From positions 1 through 21,686 of the forward strand of contig JBAQZZ010000216.1 in NCBI GenBank assembly GCA_049791475.1: a stretch of DNA of 21,686 bases, written 5' to 3'. Under the pieces are notes generated by a model. The model did no database searches. It saw nothing but the letters and a program-made list of their open reading frames with translations, and was not told the origin of the DNA. Positions 7,618 to 14,828 of this stretch are shown here, one piece after another. The first letter of the stretch is position 1, and every line of letters begins with the position of its first letter. This stretch comes from CAXBID01 sp049791475 (GTDB lineage: Bacteria; Bacteroidota; Bacteroidia; Flavobacteriales; Flavobacteriaceae). The translations under genes were made by a program, and so were the position numbers.

Positions 7618-8964
7618 ATGAAACAGAAAACGATACTCATAAAAAACGCCAATATTGTAAATGAGGGTGCCATTGTTAGAGGCGATATTTTAATTGAGGG
7701 CGAATTTATAAAAGAGATTAACGACTCAATAAGCGCAAAATCGTCTGATGTGTATGTTATTGATGCAGAAGGTAAATATGTTTTACCCGGCGCTATTGAT
7801 GACCAAGTGCATTTTAGAGAACCTGGTTTAACGCATAAAGCTAACATTGAAACCGAATCTAGAGCAGCTATTGCAGGTGGTATTACATCTTTTATAGAAA
7901 TGCCTAATACGAATCCGCAGACTACAACGGTTGAAAAATTAGAAGAAAAATTTGAGATTGCGGCAAAAACGTCGTTTGCAAATTATTCATTTATGTTTGG
8001 CGGTACCAATGATAATTTAGAAGAAATTTTAAAAGTAGATTCTAAAACTGTTGCTGGATTAAAACTGTTTTTAGGCTCATCAACGGGTAATATGTTAGTT
8101 GACGATCCTAAAGTTTTAGAGAAAATATTTAAAAGTACAGATATGGTTATCTCTGTACATTGTGAGGATGAAGCTACTATAAAAAAGAATTTACAAGAAC
8201 ATTTAGAAAAGTTTGGAGACGCTATTCCAATGCGATATCATCCAATTATTAGAAGTGAAGAGGCTTGTTATTTATCATCTTCAAAAGCTATAGAACTTGC
8301 CAAAAAAACAGGTGCAAGACTTCATGTTTTTCATTTGTCTACAGGAAAAGAAACCAATTTATTTTCCAATAAAATACCGTTAAAAGATAAAAAAATTACG
8401 GCTGAGGTTTGTATTCATCATTTATGGTTTAATGATACCGATTATGATAAAAAAGGAACTCATATAAAATGGAATCCTGCTGTAAAAACTGAAAAAGACA
8501 GAACTCAATTATGGGACGCTTTACTTGATGATAGAATTGATGTGATTGCTACAGATCACGCGCCACATACTATAGAAGAGAAAAACAACGTTTATACTAG
8601 CGCGCCTTCTGGAGGGCCTTTGGTACAACACGCCATGCCTGCCATGTTGGAAATGCACCATAAAGGGAAGATTTCAATTGAGAGAATTGTTGAAAAAATG
8701 TGTCATAATCCTGCTATTTTATTTCAAGTTGAAAAAAGAGGCTATATAAAAGAAGGCTATTTTGCAGATTTAGTTTTTGTGGATTTAAACAATCCGTGGA
8801 CTGTAAAAAAAGATAATATTCTTTATAAATGTGGATGGTCACCTTTTGAGGGTACAACATTTAAATCTAGAATTACACATACGTTTTTAAATGGTAGTTT
8901 AGTATATCAAAATGCTAAATTCACTGATGTTAAAGCTGCCAAACGATTAACTTTCAATAGATGA
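7618..8964 (+). CDS. pyrC: Dihydroorotase (class I-like, Bacteroidota type)
   Basis: Cyclises carbamoyl-aspartate to dihydroorotate, the third step of pyrimidine synthesis. 448 residues, amidohydrolase fold. Metal and catalytic residues visible: DDQVHFREPG (61-70; His65 present), Lys149 in AGLKLFLGSSTGN as the carbamylated metal ligand, His181 in VISVHCED, His239 in LHVFHLSTG, and catalytic Asp313 in ATDHAPH. The usual first His of the H-x-H pair is Gln63. I recall the same DDQVHFREPG in Bacteroidota dihydroorotases such as that of Porphyromonas gingivalis, so this is a clade feature and not decay. It lies between the glycosyltransferase (7-base gap) and the DUF4296 gene, whose ATG overlaps its stop in ATGA. 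Confidence 0.95.
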   Translation: MKQKTILIKNANIVNEGAIVRGDILIEGEFIKEINDSISAKSSDVYVIDAEGKYVLPGAIDDQVHFREPGLTHKANIETESRAAIAGGITSFIEMPNTNPQTTTVEKLEEKFEIAAKTSFANYSFMFGGTNDNLEEILKVDSKTVAGLKLFLGSSTGNMLVDDPKVLEKIFKSTDMVISVHCEDEATIKKNLQEHLEKFGDAIPMRYHPIIRSEEACYLSSSKAIELAKKTGARLHVFHLSTGKETNLFSNKIPLKDKKITAEVCIHHLWFNDTDYDKKGTHIKWNPAVKTEKDRTQLWDALLDDRIDVIATDHAPHTIEEKNNVYTSAPSGGPLVQHAMPAMLEMHHKGKISIERIVEKMCHNPAILFQVEKRGYIKEGYFADLVFVDLNNPWTVKKDNILYKCGWSPFEGTTFKSRITHTFLNGSLVYQNAKFTDVKAAKRLTFNR

Positions 8965-9527
8965 TTTTAAAACGATTAACATTATATTTCGGAATTGTTT
9001 TATTAGTAACGGCATGTTATCAATATAAGAAACCAGAAAAACCAAAGAATTTAATTTCTAAAGATAAAATGGTTGGTATTTTAATTGATGTTAAATTAAT
9101 AACTTCTGCAAATGGCTTGAACAAAATAATAATGAATGAACAAGGTGTTAATAATGAGGCGTATATTTTTAATAAACACAATATTGATAGTTTACAATTT
9201 GCATTAAGTAACCAATATTATGCTTTTAATATTAAAGAATACGAGGAAATTTATGAAAAAGTTAAAGACAGTTTAGAGCAACTCAAGGATATTTATAAAA
9301 AAATAGAACTGAAAGAAGAAGCCGAAGAAAAAGCACAAAAAAAGAAAGATTCTATTAATAATGTGTTGTTTAAAGGTAAAGATTCCTTAACTATAATTAA
9401 AATTCAAGATTCATTAAAAACGATAATAAAAAAAGAAGATTCTCTAACCCAAAGTTTGTTAAAAAATAAGTTTCAAGGAAGAGATCTTATTTCACCTGTT
9501 TCAGATACAGATTACCAGTCTCAATAA
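8961..9527 (+). CDS. DUF4296 lipoprotein
   Basis: 188-residue predicted lipoprotein of the Bacteroidota DUF4296 family, function unknown. Lipobox LVTAC puts the modified Cys at residue 19. Residues 35-100 match the family core (SKDKMVGILIDVKLIT, HNIDSLQFALSNQYYAFNIKEYEEIYEKV). The C-terminal third is highly charged and probably coiled coil (LKEEAEEKAQKKKDSI), with repeated KDSLT/EDSLT units. It is translationally coupled to dihydroorotase by a 4-base overlap. Its last 41 bases overlap, tail to tail, the end of the SDR gene on the other strand. Family members are often found near dihydroorotase and this glycosyltransferase, so the arrangement is probably ancestral. Confidence 0.85.
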   Translation: MILKRLTLYFGIVLLVTACYQYKKPEKPKNLISKDKMVGILIDVKLITSANGLNKIIMNEQGVNNEAYIFNKHNIDSLQFALSNQYYAFNIKEYEEIYEKVKDSLEQLKDIYKKIELKEEAEEKAQKKKDSINNVLFKGKDSLTIIKIQDSLKTIIKKEDSLTQSLLKNKFQGRDLISPVSDTDYQSQ

Positions 9528-10497
9528 TACTTTTCTCAATATCTATAAAAGTATAATTAAGTTCCTCTTTCAATTTGTTATTACTATAATTAGTATGAGA
9601 AGACAGCGAATTTGAAATTTGCTTAGTCAGTTGTCTGCGTTTGCCTGTAATTTTGTGTTTTAACCAATCAAGTTTCCAAGCAATACCTAATAATTTTTTT
9701 GAAGCAAGTTTTTTAGGTAATTTGCTGTTTACAGATTTTGATAAGGTTTCTAAAAAGTGTTTGTAAGTCCAGTTTTCGGCAACCAAAATATATCTTTCAT
9801 TAACGATATCACTTTTTAAAAGTTGAATCATGATTGAAACAACATCTTCAATAGATACAAGCCCAATAGTTCCGGCAGTATAGTATTTAAAGCCTTTGTG
9901 CGCTTTTTTAAATAAATTTCCACTACCGTAATGCCAAATACCCGAACCTAAAATAACACCTGGATTTACAATTACAGCATCCAAACCTTCTTGTGTGCCT
10001 CGCCAAACTTCCATTTCAGCGCCATATTTTGTAATGGCATAATCACTGTTATCTGCTTCAGGATTCCAATCTGTATTTTCAGTAATAGGTTCGTTATTTA
10101 AAGCGTTTCCTAAAGTTGCAATAGAGCTAACGTAACAGAGTTTTTTAACACTATTAGACATACAAAGATTTACAATATTTGCAGTGCCTTCAATATTTGT
10201 ACGTCTTAAAACTTTGTATTTATTTGGTTCAAAAGATACAAATGCGGCACAATGATAAACATAATCAATTGCTTTAAAAGCTTCTGTTAATGCTGGAATA
10301 TCTAAAATATCAGCTTTTATCCATTCAATAGAATGAAACAGGTTTTGAGAATGGTCTGTGTAGGTAGAAAATACGTTTTTCACATGTTTTAGTTTGTGGT
10401 CACTTCTATAAATAGCTCTAACTTTTTCATTAGTACTTGCCAATTTATAAAGCAAATGTGCACCAACTAAACCTGTACTTCCTGTTACTAAAATCAT
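9487..10497 (-). CDS. NAD-dependent epimerase/dehydratase (extended SDR)
   Basis: 336-residue extended short-chain dehydrogenase/reductase. The Rossmann motif is ILVTGSTGLVGAHL (GxxGxxG at 6-12). KADILD holds the adenine-binding Asp, and VYHCAAFVSF follows. The catalytic site shows YVSSIATLG (Ser124/125) with Tyr153 and Lys157 in SDYAITKYGAE. The substrate region has VNPGVILGSGIW and SIEDVVSIM. Members of this branch act on sugars, flavonoid-like or steroid/hydroxyacyl substrates, and the sequence does not tell which. The C-terminus is basic (LKHKITGKRRQLTKQI), as in several Bacteroidota paralogues. It is divergent from tyrS and convergent with the DUF4296 gene, overlapping it by 41 bases. 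Confidence 0.88.
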   Translation of the reverse strand: MILVTGSTGLVGAHLLYKLASTNEKVRAIYRSDHKLKHVKNVFSTYTDHSQNLFHSIEWIKADILDIPALTEAFKAIDYVYHCAAFVSFEPNKYKVLRRTNIEGTANIVNLCMSNSVKKLCYVSSIATLGNALNNEPITENTDWNPEADNSDYAITKYGAEMEVWRGTQEGLDAVIVNPGVILGSGIWHYGSGNLFKKAHKGFKYYTAGTIGLVSIEDVVSIMIQLLKSDIVNERYILVAENWTYKHFLETLSKSVNSKLPKKLASKKLLGIAWKLDWLKHKITGKRRQLTKQISNSLSSHTNYSNNKLKEELNYTFIDIEKSIIETGNLYLKQVK

Positions 10498-10550
10498 GCA
10501 ACTAAATTAAAGAATTATTCAGAATACATCAGTAATTCTATACGTATTTT

Positions 10551-10558
10551 TATATTTG
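10551..10558 (+). promoter_or_regulatory. tyrS promoter -7 element
   Basis: TATATTTG is an exact TAnnTTTG, 24 bases upstream of the tyrS ATG. No T-box is expected in this phylum and none is seen; the leader is very short. Confidence 0.55.
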
Positions 10559-10581
10559 CCAAAGATTACTAAATAGATTTA

Positions 10582-11880
10582 ATGATGATAAAGAATTTTG
10601 TTGAAGAATTGACTTGGCGAGGTATGACACATACAGTTACGCCTGGTGCTGAAGAACATTTAATGGAGAGCATGCGAAGTGCTTATGTGGGTTTTGACCC
10701 AACAGCAAATTCTTTACACATTGGTAATTTAGTTCCTATTATGTTATTAGCACATTACCAGCGTTGCGGGCACAAACCTGTGGCTTTAGTTGGAGGCGCA
10801 ACGGGTATGATTGGTGATCCTTCAGGGAAATCTAACGAGCGTAATTTGCTAGATGAAAATACGTTGCGTCATAACCAAGAAGCCATAAAAAATCAATTAG
10901 CACACTTTTTAGATTTTGAAAGTGATGCTGAAAATGCAGCTGTTTTAGTTAATAATTACGATTGGATGAAAGATATTTCCTTTCTTGAATTTATTCGTGA
11001 TGTTGGTAAACATATTACCGTAAATTATATGATGGCGAAAGATTCTGTTAAAAATAGAATTTCTTCTGATTCTTCTGAGGGGATGAGTTTTACCGAATTT
11101 ACCTATCAATTAGTTCAAGGATATGATTTTCTTTACTTGTACAAGGAAAAAGATTGTACCATACAAATGGGCGGTAGTGATCAATGGGGAAATATTACAA
11201 CCGGAACCGAATTAATTAGACGTGTAGGTAGTGGAAAAGGATTTGCAATTACGTGCCCATTAATAACAAAATCAGATGGTTCAAAATTTGGAAAATCTGA
11301 GGGCGGAAATGTTTGGTTAGATGCCAATAGAACATCGCCTTATAAATTTTACCAGTATTGGTTAAATTCTAGCGATGAAGATGCCGAAAAGTATATTAAA
11401 ATTTTCACTTTTTTAAATGAAGAAGACATAAATGTATTGATAAAAGAACACCAAGAAGCACCACATTTAAGAGTTTTACAAAGGCGTTTAGCTGAAGAAA
11501 TAACGATGATGGTGCATTCAAAAGACGATTTAGATAATGCCATTAAAGCGAGTAATATTCTTTTCGGTAAATCTACAGGTGATGATTTAAAGCAACTAAA
11601 TGAACAAACGTTTTTAGATGTTTTTGATGGTGTGCCACAAACTGAAATATCACAATCTGATATTGAAAACGGACTTGATATTATTGCCGCTTTAGCTGAA
11701 AAAGGTGGTTTTTTAAAATCTAATGGAGAAGCAAGACGTGCATTAAAAGAAAACTCAATAGCAGTAAATAAAGAAAAAGTAAAAGAAGATTATAGTATTT
11801 CTAAAAAAGACTTAATTAATAATAAGTTTGTGTTATTGCAACGTGGTAAAAAGAACTACTTCGTATTACGAATTGTCTAA
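10582..11880 (+). CDS. tyrS: Tyrosyl-tRNA synthetase
   Basis: Charges tRNA-Tyr with tyrosine. 432 residues, a full-length bacterial class Ic enzyme. Visible features are the tyrosine-pocket start AYVGFDPTANSLHIGN, with the HIGH-type signature HIGN at 46-49, then GGATGMIGDPSGKS, QLVQGYDFLYL and QMGGSDQWGNI. The KMSKS-type loop reads KFGKS (235-239). The final 65 or so residues form the S4 tRNA-binding domain (GGFLKSNGEARRALKENSIAVN, ending GKKNYFVLRIV). A second ATG follows immediately (MM), and the choice does not affect the domain. It has its own -7 element and a terminator 6 bases after the stop, so it is probably monocistronic. Confidence 0.97.
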   Translation: MMIKNFVEELTWRGMTHTVTPGAEEHLMESMRSAYVGFDPTANSLHIGNLVPIMLLAHYQRCGHKPVALVGGATGMIGDPSGKSNERNLLDENTLRHNQEAIKNQLAHFLDFESDAENAAVLVNNYDWMKDISFLEFIRDVGKHITVNYMMAKDSVKNRISSDSSEGMSFTEFTYQLVQGYDFLYLYKEKDCTIQMGGSDQWGNITTGTELIRRVGSGKGFAITCPLITKSDGSKFGKSEGGNVWLDANRTSPYKFYQYWLNSSDEDAEKYIKIFTFLNEEDINVLIKEHQEAPHLRVLQRRLAEEITMMVHSKDDLDNAIKASNILFGKSTGDDLKQLNEQTFLDVFDGVPQTEISQSDIENGLDIIAALAEKGGFLKSNGEARRALKENSIAVNKEKVKEDYSISKKDLINNKFVLLQRGKKNYFVLRIV

Positions 11881-11886
11881 AATAAT

Positions 11887-11912
11887 AAAGCCTGATCGAG
11901 AGATCAGGCTTT
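11887..11912 (+). terminator. tyrS terminator with GAGA tetraloop
   Basis: Arms aaagcctgatc (11887-11897) and gatcaggcttt (11902-11912) are exact complements, 11 bp, closed by a GNRA-type loop GAGA. The T run is only three long before AAAA, so it may be weaker. It may also act on minus-strand transcripts from the YHS gene. Confidence 0.75.
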
Positions 11913-12003
11913 AAAAATAACCAACCAACTAAAAAACTAATCTTTCTTTTTCTTAGTTAGCATTTTTGTCGTTAATACTTTTTAAACCTTACAATTAATA
12001 CAA

Positions 12004-12450
12004 CTATTTTTTAAATTTTATTTGCTCCCAATTTTTATCTGCTTTTTCAATTAATAGTTTTTCATTTTCTTTTTGCCATAGCTTCAGTGTGTTAGTTCCC
12101 CAAGCATCATAAAATAGATAAAGCTTTCCGTTTTCAATTAAAAAAGTTTCAGGATTTATTGACACTTTACTGCTTTTTAAAGCAACAGCATAAGCACAAT
12201 AACCACCATATTGAGGCATGTATTTTTTAGGGTTATTATTAAACGCTTTTAAATTTTCTTCAGAAGAAAACTTGTAAATGATGTCGTTTAAAGTGGTGGT
12301 TATTTTCTTATCTCCTTCAATAGCTCGGTTATTGAAATAGGCCACAACATCATAACCATTGGCAGCAAAGCCTTTTTTGGTATTGTAATCTATAGTTTGG
12401 GCAAATGATATTGTCGTACAAAAGAGAAATATAAAAATGGAATGTTTCAT
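12004..12450 (-). CDS. Secreted YHS-domain protein
   Basis: 148-residue predicted periplasmic or exported protein. The signal peptide is MKHSIFIFLFCTTISFAQ, cleaved after about residue 18. The YHS fold follows: KGFAANGYDVVAYFNNRAIEGD, IYKFSSEENLKAFNNNPKKYMPQYGGYCAYAVA, then a C-terminal YLFYDAWGTNTLKLW. YHS domains are often linked to metal handling. Here the short Cys-containing stretch YGGYCAY has a single Cys, so a metal role is possible but unproven. It lies 45 bases downstream of the LuxE-like gene on the same strand without an obvious promoter between, so the two may be co-transcribed. I see no functional connection. Confidence 0.85.
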   Translation of the reverse strand: MKHSIFIFLFCTTISFAQTIDYNTKKGFAANGYDVVAYFNNRAIEGDKKITTTLNDIIYKFSSEENLKAFNNNPKKYMPQYGGYCAYAVALKSSKVSINPETFLIENGKLYLFYDAWGTNTLKLWQKENEKLLIEKADKNWEQIKFKK

Positions 12451-12495
12451 AAAATGGATTTATTGCTAAGTCGTAAGCTAATCGATAACTTACTG

Positions 12496-13476
12496 TTAAA
12501 ATACCATTAAATTACAGCCTCTAATATCTGAATTATCAAAACGACCTATAATTTCGAAAGTCCCATTTTCATTTACGCGACCTAAATCTTGAGTGGCTAT
12601 AAAAGCGCAGGAATTTATATTCGCCAAATCAATTACGTTAACACCTCCAGCCTTTTTAAAGTTATTTAATGTAAGCGCATCTTCTGTATCTCTAGTTAGA
12701 ATTTTCATCCACGGCGGACAATTAAAAACACCATGTCCTTTAGAATAAGCCTGACTTAAAAGTTCAGTCATACCATATTCGCTATGAATTTGATTAACAC
12801 CAAAACCAGATTTTAATTTGTTGTGAAGGGCATCTCTAATCAACTCTTTTCGTCGCCCTTTCATACCACCAGTTTCCATAACAATGGTATTTTTCAAATT
12901 AAATTTATAGGTTTCAACCAAATCTAATAATGCGAAAGAAACCCCAATGAGAAGCACTTTTTTGCCTTCAGAATCTAGTTTGATAAGATGATCTTTTAAT
13001 TCATAAAGATTATTTAAATAAAAGCCACTTTCTTTATGTTTAGATTGAGAAATCATCGCATCAACCATATAAATCAATGATGATCCTTTGCGCTCTAAAT
13101 ATGAAGGTAGTAAAGCCAAAATCACATAATCCTCAGTTTTTCCATAAAAGTGATTGAAGCCTTTGCTAAAACTTTGTTTGTAAATATCTAAATTGGTAAT
13201 GTGGTGTTTACTGGTAGTGTTTCCTGTTGTTCCTGAGCTTGAAAATGTTGTTTTAATGGAATCGTTTGAACTTAATATTTGATGTGTTTTAAAAAATTGA
13301 ATGGGTAAAAAGGGAATATCTTGTATTGTTTTTACATCGCTTGGATGCTTGTATAATAAGTCGCAAAATGACCGATAAACAGTATTATTCTCAAACTGAA
13401 AATTAAAAATTTGTAATGCCAAATTTTCAAATTCAGAGGGTGTTTTTATCTTAAAAATACGGTTAGTATTTATCAT
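12496..13476 (-). CDS. LuxE/acyl-protein synthetase-like adenylation protein
   Basis: 326-residue member of the ANL-like acyl-protein synthetase (LuxE) group, which activates acyl groups with ATP. The ATP-binding P-loop is FSSSGTTGN (78-86). Downstream are TIVMETGGMKGRRKE, the YGMTELLSQAY signature (equivalent to the A5 motif of adenylation enzymes), and a C-terminal TQDLGRVNENGTFEIIGRFDNSDIRGCNL that matches the hinge region (A7/A8). It is shorter than full acyl-CoA ligases and lacks their large C-terminal lid, as LuxE does. In Flavobacteriia such genes are usually called acyl transferase, substrate unknown. No luciferase genes are nearby, so a role in luminescence is excluded by context. 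It has its own -7 element. Confidence 0.82.
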   Translation of the reverse strand: MINTNRIFKIKTPSEFENLALQIFNFQFENNTVYRSFCDLLYKHPSDVKTIQDIPFLPIQFFKTHQILSSNDSIKTTFSSSGTTGNTTSKHHITNLDIYKQSFSKGFNHFYGKTEDYVILALLPSYLERKGSSLIYMVDAMISQSKHKESGFYLNNLYELKDHLIKLDSEGKKVLLIGVSFALLDLVETYKFNLKNTIVMETGGMKGRRKELIRDALHNKLKSGFGVNQIHSEYGMTELLSQAYSKGHGVFNCPPWMKILTRDTEDALTLNNFKKAGGVNVIDLANINSCAFIATQDLGRVNENGTFEIIGRFDNSDIRGCNLMVF

Positions 13477-13524
13477 TTAAAATTATCGATTCGAGTGAAT
13501 ATAATTTTACTATTTTAAGTATAA

Positions 13525-13532
13525 CAAAAGTA
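13525..13532 (-). promoter_or_regulatory. Promoter -7 element for the LuxE-like gene
   Basis: The minus strand reads TACTTTTG, an exact TAnnTTTG, 49 bases before the ATG at 13476. It lies within the T-rich tail of the upstream terminator, so the two signals adjoin. Confidence 0.5.
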
Positions 13533-13567
13533 CTAAAATAAAAAAGCGCTACCATTGGTAGCACTTT
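13533..13567 (-). terminator. Terminator of the sorting-domain gene
   Basis: Arms aaagcgctacc (13543-13553) and ggtagcacttt (13557-13567) pair with one C.A mismatch. On the minus strand a run of T residues follows. It begins 35 bases after the stop of the T9SS gene and isolates that gene from the LuxE-like gene. Confidence 0.75.
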
Positions 13568-13601
13568 CAAATATTTAAAAGAAGTAATTTATCTAATTTT
13601 T

Positions 13602-13946
13602 TTACTTTATCACTAATTTTCGTGTTTCAGTAATAGCGCTCTCAGTAATTCTTAAAATATAAACGCCTTTACTTAAATTAGATATATTTAACTCTTTACC
13701 TGTAATAACTGTTGAAAATATTTGCTTTCCTAAAACATTAAAAAATTCAACTTTTTTTGTCAAATTACTTTTAGATGTAATGTATATAAATGTTTTACCG
13801 TTTGTAACTGGGTTAGGATATATTGATAAGTCCTCTATATTTTGTTGCACTCGCAAACCATCATTAAAGCCATTTTGCGAAAATCCTTCGTAGGAAATCA
13901 TAAATGTCAATGAGAAAAGTAAGATTAAAAAGTAGTTTTTATTCAT
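13602..13946 (-). CDS. Minimal T9SS type A sorting-domain protein
   Basis: 114 residues made almost only of export signals. Residues 1-24 are a signal peptide (MNKNYFLILLFSLTFMISYE, likely cleavage after GFSQ). Residues 40-114 are a complete T9SS type A C-terminal domain: LSIYPNPVTNGKTFIYI, VEFFNVLGKQIFS, LNISNLSKGVYILRI, and terminal ETRKLVIK. Between them are only about 15 residues (NGFNDGLRVQQNIED). If a PorU-like sortase removes the domain, nothing folded would remain. It is therefore either a bare sorting domain with its own role or an internal-deletion product of a larger cargo gene. It is divergent from an OmpR-type regulator with a repeat array between, and has its own terminator. Function unknown; the domain call is firm. 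Confidence 0.85.
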   Translation of the reverse strand: MNKNYFLILLFSLTFMISYEGFSQNGFNDGLRVQQNIEDLSIYPNPVTNGKTFIYITSKSNLTKKVEFFNVLGKQIFSTVITGKELNISNLSKGVYILRITESAITETRKLVIK

Positions 13947-13968
13947 AATTTCAATTTGGTAGTATAAA

Positions 13969-13983
13969 TGTAATAAAATGTAA
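13969..13983. promoter_or_regulatory. Two further TGTAA units near the sorting-domain gene start
   Basis: TGTAA occurs at 13969-13973 and 13979-13983, 10 bp apart, just upstream of the minus-strand ATG at 13946. They resemble the repeat units at 14019-14069 and could place this gene under the same regulator. Two 5-mers in AT-rich DNA are weak evidence alone. Confidence 0.25.
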
Positions 13984-14018
13984 CAAAAGTTATACCAAAA
14001 TAATGTTAAAGATTTGCG

Positions 14019-14074
14019 CTGTTAGTCGAAATGTTAAATACCTGTAAGTTGTTTGTTACCTTAATGTTATTTAT
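14019..14074 (+). promoter_or_regulatory. Pho-box-like array of 11-bp-spaced direct repeats
   Basis: Units TGTTA (14032), TGTAA (14043), TGTTA (14054) and TGTTA (14065) start exactly 11 bp apart, and a further TGTTA at 14020 is 12 bp before the first. Direct repeats of this core at one-turn spacing are the known geometry of PhoB/PhoP-class (OmpR family) binding sites. The array ends about 34 bp before the -7 element of the response-regulator gene and within 125 bp of the divergent sorting-domain gene. Autoregulation is the natural reading, but it is inference. Confidence 0.55.
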
Positions 14075-14107
14075 TTTAGTATTTTAACAAAACAACCCTA
14101 TTAGTTT

Positions 14108-14115
14108 TATCTTTA
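14108..14115 (+). promoter_or_regulatory. Variant -7 element of the two-component operon
   Basis: TATCTTTA differs from TAnnTTTG only at the last base and lies 32 bases before the regulator ATG. A weak core fits a promoter that depends on an activator bound at the upstream repeats. Confidence 0.4.
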
Positions 14116-14147
14116 CTTAAATTATCGAGGTTTAATTTACTTAACGA

Positions 14148-14828
14148 ATGAAAAAAAAGGATATAAAAATATTGTTGGTCGATGATGAACCTGATATTTT
14201 AGAAATTGTAGGTTATAATTTATCAAGTGAAGGTTATCAAGTTATTACTGCCGAAAACGGTTTTGAAGCTGTTAAAAAAGCAAAAAAAGAACAGCCACAT
14301 TTAATTATATTAGATGTAATGATGCCAGAAATGGATGGTGTTGAAGCCTGTGAGTTGATTAGAAAAAATCCTGATTTAACAAACACCATAGTTACTTTTC
14401 TTACAGCTAGAGGTGAAGATTATTCCCAAGTAGCTGGATTTGATGCTGGAGCCGATGATTATATTACCAAACCCATAAAACCAAAAGTTTTAGTTAGTAA
14501 AGTAAAAGCCCTTTTGCGTCGTTTTAAAGAAGAAGATATTGTAAATACTGTTAAAATAGGTACTTTAGAAATAAATAGAGACGAATATAAAATCATTTCA
14601 AAAGGCAAAGAAATTATACTTCCAAGAAAAGAATTTGAATTACTATCTTTACTGGCATCAAAACCAGGAAAAGTATTTAAACGCGACGAAATTTTAGATA
14701 CCGTTTGGGGTAATGAAGTTGTTGTAGGCGGAAGAACTATTGATGTTCACATACGTAAGTTACGTGAAAAACTAGGTGATAAAAGTTTTAAAACAGTAAA
14801 AGGAGTAGGTTATAAGTTTGTTGATTAA
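14148..14828 (+). CDS. OmpR/PhoB-family response regulator
   Basis: 226-residue regulator. The receiver domain covers residues 5-120, with the acidic pocket Asp12/Asp13, phospho-acceptor Asp56 in LIILDVMMPEMDG, Thr86 in FLTARGE, and Lys108 in DDYITKPIKP. The C-terminal OmpR-type winged helix (about 130-226) has LPRKEFELLSLLASKPGKVF, the recognition-helix segment VGGRTIDVHIRKLREKLG, and KTVKGVGYKFVD. All catalytic residues are intact. The stop codon overlaps the kinase start by one base (TAATG), showing translational coupling. Upstream are four to five direct repeats at 11-bp spacing, as for PhoB/PhoP autoregulation, so it is probably PhoB-like. A phosphate role is not shown by the sequence. 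Confidence 0.95.
   Translation: MKKKDIKILLVDDEPDILEIVGYNLSSEGYQVITAENGFEAVKKAKKEQPHLIILDVMMPEMDGVEACELIRKNPDLTNTIVTFLTARGEDYSQVAGFDAGADDYITKPIKPKVLVSKVKALLRRFKEEDIVNTVKIGTLEINRDEYKIISKGKEIILPRKEFELLSLLASKPGKVFKRDEILDTVWGNEVVVGGRTIDVHIRKLREKLGDKSFKTVKGVGYKFVD

Noticed and set aside
7542..7847. Minus-strand open frame across the glycosyltransferase-dihydroorotase junction
   Set aside because: It covers the ends of two well-supported genes in a tight operon and shows no family resemblance.
13602..13946. Sorting-domain gene as a broken 3' fragment of a larger gene
   Set aside because: It has its own ATG, a good signal peptide, an intact domain and a terminator, and no coding remnants are seen upstream. 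An internal deletion remains possible.
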